Part shown: positions 1 to 5,533 of the stretch, one piece after another
Position numbering within the stretch: the first letter of the stretch is position 1
Layout of the letters: each line of letters begins with the position of its first letter
Position numbers and translations under genes: made by a program
The notes under the pieces: model-generated
Told to the model about the DNA's origin: nothing
What the model saw: only the letters and a program-made list of their open reading frames with translations
Database searches by the model: none
From: Hyphomicrobiales bacterium
Lineage (GTDB): Bacteria; Pseudomonadota; Alphaproteobacteria; Rhizobiales; Xanthobacteraceae
Direction: 5' to 3'
Length of the DNA stretch: 6,671 bases
Assembly (NCBI GenBank): GCA_016210825.1
Contig: JACQTM010000222.1
Span: 1-6,671, forward strand

Positions 1-99
1 ATCGTCAACCGCTTCCGCGATTCCGGAAAGCCATTACCAGTGCCCGATGCTTCGCCCGTGCCTGGCCAGCCGGTGAAGACCGAGGTGTTCGATTACTAG
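1..99 (+). CDS. C-terminal end of an unidentified protein (partial)
   Basis: An open frame enters from the left edge in frame 1 and ends at TAG (97-99), giving 32 residues that finish in TEVFDY. The tail is rich in proline (six Pro in 32), as in a disordered C-terminus. I do not recognise the family and nothing catalytic is visible. It is called coding because it stays open from the edge and a hairpin lies just after the stop, facing the convergent end of the next gene. The stretch is short enough that chance cannot be excluded. Confidence 0.5.
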   Translation: MVNRFRDSGKPLPVPDASPVPGQPVKTEVFDY

Positions 100-133
100 T
101 TTTGCTCGCTTGAAGGCACGGGGTTACACGAGC

Positions 134-164
134 GCCTGACGCGAAAGCATGCGCGCTTTCAGGC
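134..164. terminator. Hairpin between convergent gene ends, possible bidirectional terminator
   Basis: The arms GAAAGC (143-148) and GCTTTC (155-160) pair perfectly around a 6-nt loop. They are flanked by GCCT (134-137) and AGGC (161-164), which can extend the stem past a 5-nt bulge. It lies between the + strand stop at 99 and the minus-strand stop at 173, where a shared terminator would be expected. There is no clear T-tract on either side, so intrinsic termination is only inferred. Confidence 0.35.
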
Positions 165-172
165 TGGAATGT

Positions 173-1252
173 CTAACGTGTTGGGAGCAGTTGCGGGCCG
201 ACGGTGCGCACTTTGCGTTTGGTATCGTCCTCTTTTTTCTTGTCGTCGGTACTTTGCCCTTCCGCGTCGTCGGGGGAAGCGGTGGGTGTCACTTGCCCGG
301 GCTGGGTTCCGGATTTGACCGGACGGCCCTTGGCGTCGCGGGGCTGTGCCATCGCCTTGGCGCGCTCCTCGGTCACAACGATATCGCCACGCTCTAATGT
401 GTAATCGTCGAGATGCTTGAGCGCCTGCGCCCAGGTTTCGCCCGGCTTCTTGCAGCTGCAGGCGGCGTTGTATTCCTTGCGGTACTGGAATGCATTCGGC
501 AACTCGGTATACAGCCGCCCGCTAATCGAAACAGCTTGCGCCACTTCCTCGCCCGGATTGCGGTGGGAGTAAAGAATAACCTCGGCGGCGGGGCACATGC
601 GATGACAGATCTGTTCGTCCTCGCGAAAGTGCGCCTGCGTCGTGGCGAATGATATCGGGAAATAAAAGCCGTCGCAGGTACGCACGCAGATGGTGCGGAA
701 GGTCGAGCCTGATTGCGCCAGGTTGCCGAAGATCGAATTGCTGCCGAACAGGGATTCGAACAATCCGCGAGGTTGCGCGGCCTGGGCAGCGGCGCGGTAT
801 TGCGGCCCGCAATCGTTCTGCGCGAGCGCGGTAAGGATTGCGCGCCGCTGGCCTTCGCGTTCGGGTCCGGAGCCTGTGGCCTGAATGCGCTGCAGGTCGG
901 TCTGAATGCGATTGAGGTTGGAACGCATCTGCTGGATCTGCGTATTCAATGAGCCGCACTGTGCGGGCTGACTGCCGAACAGGAAGAAGCCCGACCCCTC
1001 GCACCCAATGCGGCGCGAGTGCGCGAGCGTGCGATCAAGCTCGAATTGCTGTTGCTTGGCGGCATCCTCGTAGCGGCGTGCCTGCTCGGCACGCGCCGGA
1101 TCGAGACCGCCGCCACGATCGATACCGGTGAGCTGTCCCTCGAGCCGCTGGCAGAGCTGGCTTTGCGAAGTCTGCGCGGTTGCCGTCGCAGCACAAACCA
1201 CAAGCGCGATGAGCCCGGCACTAAAATCGCGAAGCAGTGTTGAAATCGACAT
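173..1252 (-). CDS. DUF2865 domain-containing secreted protein
   Basis: This encodes a 359-residue exported protein of unknown function. Residues 1-27 form a signal peptide (hydrophobic stretch LIALVVCAATATA, probable cleavage before Q27). Residues 101-127 are Gln/Leu-rich and heptad-like, possibly a short coiled coil. The DUF2865 core spans about 185-300, with C189-x3-C193 DGFYFPISFATT, C216-x3-C220, the segment ILYSHRNPGEE, the pair C265/C267, and GDIVVTEERAKAM. The mature part has ten cysteines, suggesting periplasmic disulfides. The tail from about 325 is acidic then basic and looks disordered. The ATG at 1252 is preferred over an in-frame TTG at 1300, because the TTG would add 16 polar and charged residues before the signal peptide; neither start has a strong Shine-Dalgarno. 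The family is known mainly from Hyphomicrobiales. It lies 154 bp after the transporter gene and may have its own promoter. Confidence 0.88.
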   Translation of the reverse strand: MSISTLLRDFSAGLIALVVCAATATAQTSQSQLCQRLEGQLTGIDRGGGLDPARAEQARRYEDAAKQQQFELDRTLAHSRRIGCEGSGFFLFGSQPAQCGSLNTQIQQMRSNLNRIQTDLQRIQATGSGPEREGQRRAILTALAQNDCGPQYRAAAQAAQPRGLFESLFGSNSIFGNLAQSGSTFRTICVRTCDGFYFPISFATTQAHFREDEQICHRMCPAAEVILYSHRNPGEEVAQAVSISGRLYTELPNAFQYRKEYNAACSCKKPGETWAQALKHLDDYTLERGDIVVTEERAKAMAQPRDAKGRPVKSGTQPGQVTPTASPDDAEGQSTDDKKKEDDTKRKVRTVGPQLLPTR

Positions 1253-1272
1253 GCGTGCCGAAGTCTCGATCT

Positions 1273-1354
1273 TTCCGGCGAACCGGAATGTTGAAGGCAA
1301 GGTCCTTGGCGCATCGGCGCCAAATCATTCCGGTAGCGAATTTACATGGTAAAT
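1273..1354 (-). promoter_or_regulatory. Three evenly spaced inverted repeats upstream of the DUF2865 gene
   Basis: There are three perfect inverted repeats. TTCCGG/CCGGAA has a 4-nt loop (1273-1288; TTCG on the minus strand). TTGGCGC/GCGCCAA has a 4-nt loop (1306-1323). ATTTAC/GTAAAT has a 3-nt loop (1340-1354). Their centres are about 34 and 33 bp apart, roughly three helical turns. They fill most of the gap before the ATG at 1252 and could be operators or RNA hairpins in a leader. Their sequences differ, so one shared regulator is not shown. No convincing -35/-10 pair was seen. Confidence 0.4.
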
Positions 1355-1395
1355 CCGGCCGGCGCGAGCCTCGAAATATCGCTGGCGGCAATTGT

Positions 1396-1417
1396 GGCGG
1401 TCCGGTCTATGACCGCC
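1396..1417 (-). terminator. Hairpin over the stop codon of the EamA transporter gene
   Basis: GGCGGTC (1396-1402) and GACCGCC (1411-1417) form a perfect 7-bp stem with an 8-nt loop that includes the TAG stop of the transporter gene. No T-run follows on the minus strand, so a true intrinsic terminator is uncertain. It may instead protect the 3' end of the message. Confidence 0.3.
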
Positions 1418-2273
1418 TGGCCTCGGCCCGAAGATTCCACACGATACCCGTGAGCATGATGGCGGCGCCGATAAAGACGAAGATGTCGAGCCCCTCGCCG
1501 AAGAACCACCAGCCGACGAATGCGATCAAAGGTAGACGCAGGAAGTCGAGCGGCAGCACGAGGCTCGCATCGCCCGAGCGGAAGGCGTTGGCGAGGCAAT
1601 AATGCGCGGAGAGCCCGGCGATGCCGACGCCGAGCACGGCCGGTATCTGGTAGGCGCCGAGTCTAAGCGGGAAGAGCGGGTCGCTGCCTGCAAGGCCCAT
1701 CGGCAGTTGCATCACGTTCATCCAGAATACGATGCCAAAGGTGCTTTCCGTGTCAGTGAGCCGCTTCGTCATGATGTTGAAGACGGCAAAGCCAAAGGAG
1801 GCCAGCATGACCAGAAGCGATGCCGGCCGGAATGTTTCAAGGCCGGGTTGCACGATGACGAGCACGCCGATGAAGCCAAGCACGATGACGGCGATACGGC
1901 TCACCGTCACGCGCTCGCCCAGAAACAGCACGGCGAGGATCGCGACCCAGACCGGCATGGTGAATTCGAGTGCGAAAACCGTGGCAAACGGCAGCAGCGT
2001 GATGCTCAGCGCCCACGAAAATTGCGATACAAAATGCACGCTGTTACGCACGAGATTGAAGCCGATGCGTCGCGGTAACATCTCCTCGCGCAATCGCGGC
2101 TGAGCGACAGCGAGAACAAGCAGAATAAGAATCCCAAGCGTGCTGCGCACGGTGAGAATCTCGAAAATACTGAGTGCTCCGGCCAACATGCGGATCGAGA
2201 CCGCCATGACCGAGAAGGATAGGAGCGCGCCGGTCATCCAAAGGACAACGCGGCCAATTTGCAGGAGCTCCAC
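1407..2273 (-). CDS. DMT family (EamA) inner-membrane transporter
   Basis: This encodes a 288-residue polytopic protein of the drug/metabolite transporter superfamily. Ten hydrophobic segments fit two tandem EamA repeats, about residues 13-142 and 152-282. The first repeat ends with LEFTMPVWVAILAVLFLGERVT (split 102-123) and the second with LDFLRLPLIAFVGWWFFGEG (242-261). These are the usual closing helix plus GE motif of each half. A short basic tail (RAEARRS) should be cytoplasmic. Length is normal for the family. The start is GTG at 2273, with a weak GGAC upstream; an ATG at 2237 is an alternative but would cut into the first helix. It starts 44 bp after maiA on the same strand, so the two are probably co-transcribed. 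The substrate cannot be told from sequence; exporters of amino acids or other metabolites are common in this family. Confidence 0.9.
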   Translation of the reverse strand: MELLQIGRVVLWMTGALLSFSVMAVSIRMLAGALSIFEILTVRSTLGILILLVLAVAQPRLREEMLPRRIGFNLVRNSVHFVSQFSWALSITLLPFATVFALEFTMPVWVAILAVLFLGERVTVSRIAVIVLGFIGVLVIVQPGLETFRPASLLVMLASFGFAVFNIMTKRLTDTESTFGIVFWMNVMQLPMGLAGSDPLFPLRLGAYQIPAVLGVGIAGLSAHYCLANAFRSGDASLVLPLDFLRLPLIAFVGWWFFGEGLDIFVFIGAAIMLTGIVWNLRAEARRS

Positions 2274-2317
2274 GGAGTGTCCAGTATGTTGGCGCGGTGA
2301 ACGCGCGCGGAGAGGGG

Positions 2318-2953
2318 CTATTCCGCGTCCGGCTGATTTTCCGGACGCGCCTTATCGAAGGCCGCAAGTTTGTTGCACGCCGCGTCAACGGCGACAATCT
2401 TGGGGAAGCGATCGAGTGGCACTTTGAACCGGCGAGCATTGAATACCTGCGGCACGAGGCAAAGGTCCGCGATCGTGACCTGTGCGCCGAAGGCATAAGG
2501 ACCAGACCGCAGCAGAGGCTCAATCGCATCGAATCCCGACGAAATCCACGAGGCATACCAAGCATCGATTGCCGCTTGGTCGTGTCCCAGCGGTTCGCGT
2601 AAATATCGTAGCGTACCCGCATTGTTGAGTGGATGAATGTCACAGGCGATGATCTGCGCAATGCCACGCACGCGGGCGCGCGCTACTGCATCCGCGGGTA
2701 ACAACGGCGGTTCGGGATAGACCTCGTCGAGATACTCGATAATGGCGAGCGACTGAATCAGAGTATCGCCATTGGACAGCATGAGGGTTGGAACCCGCAT
2801 CTGCGGGTTGATGGCGCGGTATTCGGCGGTCTTATGCCGGCCGCCGTCCTTGGAAAGATGAATGGGCACGGCCTCGTAGGAAATGCCCTTGAGGTTGAGT
2901 GCGATCCGCACGCGATAGGCGGCCGACGACCGGAAGAATGTATAGAGCTTCAC
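2318..2953 (-). CDS. maiA: Maleylacetoacetate isomerase (zeta-class glutathione transferase)
   Basis: This encodes a 211-residue cytoplasmic enzyme expected to use glutathione to isomerise maleylacetoacetate to fumarylacetoacetate in tyrosine/homogentisate breakdown. The N-terminal thioredoxin-like domain (1-80) has the zeta-class active-site stretch FFRSSAAYRVRIALN (6-20), with S9/S10 as catalytic serine candidates. It also has the cis-Pro loop RVPTL (P55) and the glutathione-binding pair Q67-S68. The helical domain carries CDIHPLNN (104-111) and TIADLCLVPQVFNARRF (160-176), both typical of MaiA. The Cys that follows the two serines in eukaryotic enzymes is Ala here, which I recall as common in bacterial homologues. 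NNAGTLRYL departs slightly from the usual NNLRVLKYL. The GTG start at 2953 is fixed by a strong ribosome site and by the family N-terminus (M)KLYTFFRSS. No other aromatic-pathway gene is in view. Related GST isomerases acting on maleylpyruvate are an alternative. Confidence 0.92.
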   Translation of the reverse strand: MKLYTFFRSSAAYRVRIALNLKGISYEAVPIHLSKDGGRHKTAEYRAINPQMRVPTLMLSNGDTLIQSLAIIEYLDEVYPEPPLLPADAVARARVRGIAQIIACDIHPLNNAGTLRYLREPLGHDQAAIDAWYASWISSGFDAIEPLLRSGPYAFGAQVTIADLCLVPQVFNARRFKVPLDRFPKIVAVDAACNKLAAFDKARPENQPDAE

Positions 2954-2956
2954 GTT

Positions 2957-2962
2957 TCCTCC
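2957..2962 (-). promoter_or_regulatory. Shine-Dalgarno site that sets the maiA start
   Basis: On the minus strand GGAGGA is followed by AAC and then GTG (2953). This near-perfect ribosome site decides against the longer open frame from 3079, whose extra 42 residues look unlike any GST N-terminus. Confidence 0.8.
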
Positions 2963-3095
2963 CGCGCCGGGTGTCGCCTTTGAAACGGTGGCCGTTCGTG
3001 CGCGGGACGAAAATGACGGAAGTTTTACCGGTGCGCAACGCCTCGGCGGGCACCAATGGCAATTGCGCGTGACAGCCATGCGTTGCCGTATTCAC

Positions 3096-3106
3096 TTGCA
3101 CTGCAA
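3096..3106. promoter_or_regulatory. Palindrome TTGCACTGCAA upstream of maiA
   Basis: An 11-bp perfect palindrome (TTGCA-C-TGCAA) lies about 145 bp before the maiA start, in the 174-bp gap after the small-protein gene. It has the size of a small operator, but no regulator gene is nearby and no clear promoter was found beside it. Chance is quite possible. Confidence 0.2.
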
Positions 3107-3127
3107 CGCATTTACGCACTTGGCGTG

Positions 3128-3232
3128 CTACGAGGCGCCGCGCTTTGGAAACTTGCGATTTTGCAAATGGCGTTGAATGCCGGGAAGCGCCGCAATGGTG
3201 CCGATCAGCAAGGTCATCAGTACGATCTTCAT
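3128..3232 (-). CDS. Small hydrophobic protein of unknown function (34 aa)
   Basis: The frame encodes 34 residues: a hydrophobic N-terminal helix (IVLMTLLIGTIAALPG, residues 3-18) followed by a basic tail rich in Arg and Lys (QRHLQNRKFPKRGAS). It could be a single-span membrane peptide or a short exported peptide. I do not recognise a family. The ATG at 3232 has GGAG nine bases upstream; an in-frame ATG at 3253 would add seven residues but lacks room for a ribosome site if the sigma-54-type promoter at 3264-3280 is used. With that promoter the expected leader is about 22 nt, which fits this start. It is the first minus-strand gene after the divergent gap, 174 bp before maiA. The hydrophobic-then-basic composition and the promoter support coding, but so short a frame remains uncertain. 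Confidence 0.45.
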   Translation of the reverse strand: MKIVLMTLLIGTIAALPGIQRHLQNRKFPKRGAS

Positions 3233-3263
3233 GGCAACAGTCTCCGCCGGCATGGAGAACCTC

Positions 3264-3280
3264 ATGCGAGATTTGTGCCA
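3264..3280 (-). promoter_or_regulatory. Sigma-54 (RpoN) type promoter for the small protein gene
   Basis: The minus strand reads TGGCAC-A-AATC-TCGCA. It matches the RpoN consensus TGGCAC-G-N4-TTGCW at all six -24 bases and four of five -12 bases, with exact GG-N10-GC spacing. Transcription would start near 3254, about 22 nt before the ATG at 3232. I saw no activator (NtrC- or NifA-like) site upstream, and a similar match occurs by chance inside cysS, so this is a candidate only. Confidence 0.45.
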
Positions 3281-3327
3281 AGCTGATAAATTAGCAGCAG
3301 CAGACACGGCGCATCGCCGTGCCGGTC

Positions 3328-3335
3328 GAAAGAGG
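3328..3335 (+). promoter_or_regulatory. Shine-Dalgarno site choosing the GTG start at 3343
   Basis: GAAAGAGG ends seven bases before GTG (3343). The earlier in-frame GTG at 3319 has no ribosome site, so the later start is preferred. Confidence 0.55.
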
Positions 3336-3342
3336 CGCATCG

Positions 3343-3918
3343 GTGGCGGCGCGATTTCCCTCGGGGCGGTTCGTATTGGCGACGCTTATTGCCAGCTTGA
3401 TCCTATGGGCCATCATGATGTTCGGCACACTGGCGCATCTTTCGGAGCTGGCGGAGGGGGCCGAACCGTTCGATCTGCGGCCGATGGGATATAGCCTCGG
3501 CGAAGCCCGCGGCTTGCTGGCGATGCTCGGCGAGGAGGGCCGCGTTTATTATGCCAGCGTCCAGCTCGCCCTCGACACAATTTATCCCGCGCTCTATGCG
3601 CTCTCGCGCGTGCTGATCTTATGGTGGATGACCGCGCTGGGACGGCTGCGTGCGACGGCAGTGCCGCAAGCATGGCGCTATTCCATGGCGGCGCTGCCAG
3701 TCATAGCGGCCGGCCTGGACTATTGGGAGAATACACGCATTGCCGCGATGCTCGCGGCCGGTCCCGGCGTGACGACTGAGCTCGTTGGTTCCGCGAGCAT
3801 TGCCACGCAGTTGAAGTCGCTGTTCGGCGCCGCGACGGAAATCATGACCCTCGTTATTCTTGCGGCAGTCATCGTCCGTCGGCTCAAGGCTGGCAAGCAA
3901 CGGGAGGTTCAATCATGA
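3343..3918 (+). CDS. Conserved-looking integral membrane protein of unknown function
   Basis: This encodes a 191-residue inner-membrane protein. Hydrophobic segments lie at about residues 9-31, 75-98, 113-127 and 162-178, giving about four helices. An acidic loop (about 33-67, SELAEGAEPFDL...GEARGLLAMLGEEG) follows the first helix. Distinctive stretches are DTIYPALYALSR (78-89) and GLDYWENTRIAAML (124-137). The latter reads like a conserved family motif, but I cannot name the family. The C-terminus is basic (RRLKAGKQR), suggesting a cytoplasmic end. GTG at 3343 is chosen for its ribosome site; GTG at 3319 would add eight residues. The last codons overlap the next gene by four bases (ATGA), indicating an operon with translational coupling to the VOC protein. 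Confidence 0.8.
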   Translation: MAARFPSGRFVLATLIASLILWAIMMFGTLAHLSELAEGAEPFDLRPMGYSLGEARGLLAMLGEEGRVYYASVQLALDTIYPALYALSRVLILWWMTALGRLRATAVPQAWRYSMAALPVIAAGLDYWENTRIAAMLAAGPGVTTELVGSASIATQLKSLFGAATEIMTLVILAAVIVRRLKAGKQREVQS

Positions 3919-4340
3919 CCACGCAACCGCTTACCGACGGCAGCGTATTCAGTCATGTGACCGTCGGCACGGCCGATATTCCGAAAGCGGCAAGATTTTA
4001 TGATGCGGTGCTTGCTCCACTCGGCCTCATTCGCAATAAGACCCACAAGGTTGCGATCGGCTATGCGCCTGGTGATTTTGCCGGCATCAATGAACCGTTT
4101 TGGGTGTTGCGTCCGTATGATCGCAAGGCTGCGAGCGCCGGCAATGGCTCGATGGTGGCGTTCACGGTGTCGAGCCGCGCGGCAGTCGATGCTTTTCATG
4201 CCGCGGCGCTCGCCAACGGCGGTACCGCCGAGGGCGCGCCGGGCCTACGCGCGCACTACCATCCGAATTACTATGGCGCTTACGTGCGCGATCTCGACGG
4301 CAACAAGCTCTGTGCCGTTTGCCACGTACCGGAATCCTGA
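3915..4340 (+). CDS. VOC family (glyoxalase/dioxygenase fold) protein
   Basis: This encodes a 141-residue cytoplasmic protein of the vicinal oxygen chelate superfamily, a single-subunit-length member with two beta-alpha-beta-beta-beta modules. Visible marks are FSHVTVGTADIPKAARFYDAVLAPLGL (12-38), with H14 as the first metal-ligand candidate, AFTVSSRAAVDAFHAAALANGG (82-103), and HYHPNYYGAYVRDLDGNKL (114-132) near the C-terminus. In metal-dependent glyoxalases a Glu usually follows the DGNxI segment; here Cys occupies that place (KLCAVCH), so the reaction cannot be assumed to be glyoxalase I. The ATG overlaps the membrane-protein stop (ATGA), and GGGAGG lies eight bases upstream. The substrate is unknown. 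Bleomycin-resistance-like or lactoylglutathione-lyase-like labels would be guesses. Confidence 0.88.
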   Translation: MTTQPLTDGSVFSHVTVGTADIPKAARFYDAVLAPLGLIRNKTHKVAIGYAPGDFAGINEPFWVLRPYDRKAASAGNGSMVAFTVSSRAAVDAFHAAALANGGTAEGAPGLRAHYHPNYYGAYVRDLDGNKLCAVCHVPES

Positions 4341-4372
4341 GAACCTGACCGAAAATTCGAAATACACTCAAA

Positions 4373-4406
4373 CCTCTCCCGTGCGCGAAAGCGCGTGGCG
4401 GGGAGG
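4373..4406 (+). terminator. Hairpin after the VOC gene
   Basis: The left arm 4373-4387 (CCTCTCC...GCGCG) pairs with 4392-4406 (CGCG...GGGGAGG) around a short A-rich loop. The stem has three G-T wobbles and two central mismatches. It starts 33 nt after the VOC stop, where a terminator for the two-gene operon would be expected. No T-run follows, so it may instead be part of a dispersed repeat. Confidence 0.4.
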
Positions 4407-4500
4407 GCCGCTGCTGAAGGCGGCGTAGTGGGGTAAATCGACTGCATGAGAACACTCTCACTCCGCCTTCTGCCCACAAGGAGGTAGGGGAGCACGCGGA
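4373..4500. repeat. Palindromic intergenic repeat resembling rhizobial REP/RPE-type elements
   Basis: The 201-bp gap between convergent genes holds three stem-loops in a row: 4373-4406, GCCGC/GCGGC at about 4407-4424, and CCxCCTT/AAGGxGG at 4463-4484 around TGCCCAC. The wording (CCTCTCCCG..., CCCACAAGGAGG...GGGGAG) is like the degenerate palindromic repeats scattered in intergenic DNA of Bradyrhizobium-like genomes. The assignment rests on look and location; copies elsewhere cannot be checked here. Confidence 0.45.
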
Positions 4501-4541
4501 ATTCGCGGCGCGATCATGTATCAAGTCGAACGATGCGTTCG

Positions 4542-4982
4542 CTAGCGGCCTTTGAGAGGCGTCACAGTGTCGACGGTAAAAACCGCGACTTTGATCGGCA
4601 CGATAACGACCTTGCCGCCGCGTTTGATCTCGGTTTCGTCGTCCTCCAGCGTGAAATCCGTTGGAACGAAGCGCAGGTTGAACTTGCAGAACGATGTCTG
4701 CTCAGTGGTGTCGAGAATCCCGCACTCCTTGTCGATAAAGTCCTTATCCGGTCCCGCCGTCATGCTTTTGGCGCGGATAATGAGGGTATCGCCAATTGCG
4801 CATTCGTAGGTCTCGTTCTGATCTCGGCCGCAGAAAGCGCCGCGCAATTCAACATGCTGGTTAAGGAGCTTATTGGCGTTGCGCTCCAGCTCCTTCGCGG
4901 TCACCGTCTTGTAGCTCTGGGCGAATACGAGCGGAATTGGGATGGCAGCCGCCAGGCACACCGAAACGAATGCGTGTCGCAT
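4542..4982 (-). CDS. Small exported protein of unknown function, four cysteines
   Basis: This encodes 146 residues with a clear signal peptide (MRHAFVSVCLAAAIPIPLVFA, cleavage expected before Q22), so it is probably periplasmic. The mature part starts with YKTVTAKELERNANKLLNQHVELRGAFCG, followed by alternating beta-like stretches (LIIRAK, FNLRFVP, GKVVIVPIKVAVFTVDTVTPL). This layout recalls small OB-fold domains such as the tRNA_anti-like family, but that is inference from pattern only. The cysteines at 51, 61, 87 and 99 could form two disulfides. The ATG at 4982 follows a strong ribosome site (GGGGGAGG, six bases upstream). The gene ends convergent to the VOC gene across the palindromic repeat and lies 179 bp after another small exported protein. 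I do not recognise a named family. Confidence 0.8.
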   Translation of the reverse strand: MRHAFVSVCLAAAIPIPLVFAQSYKTVTAKELERNANKLLNQHVELRGAFCGRDQNETYECAIGDTLIIRAKSMTAGPDKDFIDKECGILDTTEQTSFCKFNLRFVPTDFTLEDDETEIKRGGKVVIVPIKVAVFTVDTVTPLKGR

Positions 4983-5003
4983 ATTGGTCCTCCCCCTTCA
5001 CAT

Positions 5004-5022
5004 CGGCGCGTTTTTGGCGCCG
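5004..5022 (-). promoter_or_regulatory. Hairpin just upstream of the ribosome site at 4989-4998
   Basis: CGGCGC (5004-5009) and GCGCCG (5017-5022) form a perfect 6-bp GC stem. The 7-nt loop is CAAAAAC on the transcript. It sits in the leader of the 146-residue exported protein, just before its purine-rich ribosome site. It may affect translation or message stability. Confidence 0.3.
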
Positions 5023-5161
5023 GCTATTCGCCGCTTCCCCACGAAACTTTTTGTTGCAGGATAGCAGGCGCGTGCTGTGAAAGAACGTCACCTTGGTGTG
5101 GAAATAAAGCAACCTTGGGTGGATGAGGAGTCAACCGCAGCGCTAGGAAGAGATCGGCGCC

Positions 5162-5470
5162 TCAGCGCGTGCACTCGATGGCGACGAATTCCTCACAGCT
5201 ACCGCGACCGCAAGCCGAGCCGGCCGTCGGAACGGCGCCGGTGATTTCTTCGCGATCGACTTTGCGGTAGGACGCGGCCTGGGTGAATTCGCGTGACTTG
5301 CAATAGGCCGTTGCCGCGGCTGCGCCGCAGGCGGCGCCGCTGGCGAGGCAGCGGTCCACGCCGTAGCCATCGGCATTGTTGGCGATAATAAAGGTGCGTT
5401 TTTCCGCGTGTGCCGGCTGGGCGGCAATTAGTGTGGCGGCGAAAGTCAGCGCGGCGAGGCAATAGCGCAT
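5162..5470 (-). CDS. Small cysteine-rich exported protein of unknown function
   Basis: This encodes 102 residues. Residues 1-22 are a signal peptide ending in the classical AHA motif before E23. The mature 80 residues contain six cysteines (41, 48, 57, 87, 92, 100), enough for three disulfides, and the segment RTFIIANNADGYGVDRC, which reads like a conserved family start. A second conserved-looking part is AYCKSREFTQAASYRKVDREEITG (56-79). The protein is probably periplasmic and compact. The start at 5470 fits the signal peptide, although the ribosome site is weak (GAG about eight bases upstream). It is divergent from cysS across a 317-bp gap and lies upstream of the other small exported protein on the same strand. 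I know of no function; uncharacterised homologues in Bradyrhizobium-like bacteria are likely. Confidence 0.78.
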   Translation of the reverse strand: MRYCLAALTFAATLIAAQPAHAEKRTFIIANNADGYGVDRCLASGAACGAAAATAYCKSREFTQAASYRKVDREEITGAVPTAGSACGRGSCEEFVAIECTR

Positions 5471-5515
5471 GGGAGCACTCGCGGTTTGGGAGCGATACCG
5501 CGATAATGCGACCGT

Positions 5516-5530
5516 AAATCCTAAGGATTT
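5516..5530. promoter_or_regulatory. Inverted repeat AAATCC-TAA-GGATTT with adjacent GTTAACC
   Basis: A perfect 6-bp inverted repeat with a 3-bp centre lies 46 bp upstream of the 102-residue protein and is followed at once by GTTAACC (5531-5537). TTAACC resembles a CtrA half-site, though a proper paired site is not present. It could be an operator for the minus-strand gene. Confidence 0.25.
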
Positions 5531-5533
5531 GTT

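Noticed and set aside
522..1004. 160-codon minus-strand frame
   Set aside because: It is an alternative frame inside the DUF2865 gene and Arg-rich, with no domain.
1253..1300. TTG start for the DUF2865 protein
   Set aside because: It would put 16 polar/charged residues before the signal peptide and place a perfect hairpin inside the coding sequence. The ATG at 1252 is simpler, though not proven.
1602..2078. 158-codon + strand frame
   Set aside because: It is antisense to the clear EamA transporter. Its His/Asp/Glu-rich composition is the expected complement of hydrophobic codons.
2044..2667. 207-codon minus-strand frame
   Set aside because: It overlaps maiA and the transporter gene on the same strand in another frame. 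It is Arg/Ser-rich with no family marks, which is a GC-rich shadow.
2954..3079. N-terminal extension of maiA to 3079
   Set aside because: The extra 42 residues do not resemble a GST N-terminus, and a strong ribosome site points to GTG at 2953.
4533..5126. 197-codon + strand frame
   Set aside because: It lies antisense over the exported-protein gene, which has a signal peptide and a strong ribosome site. The frame has no recognisable domain.
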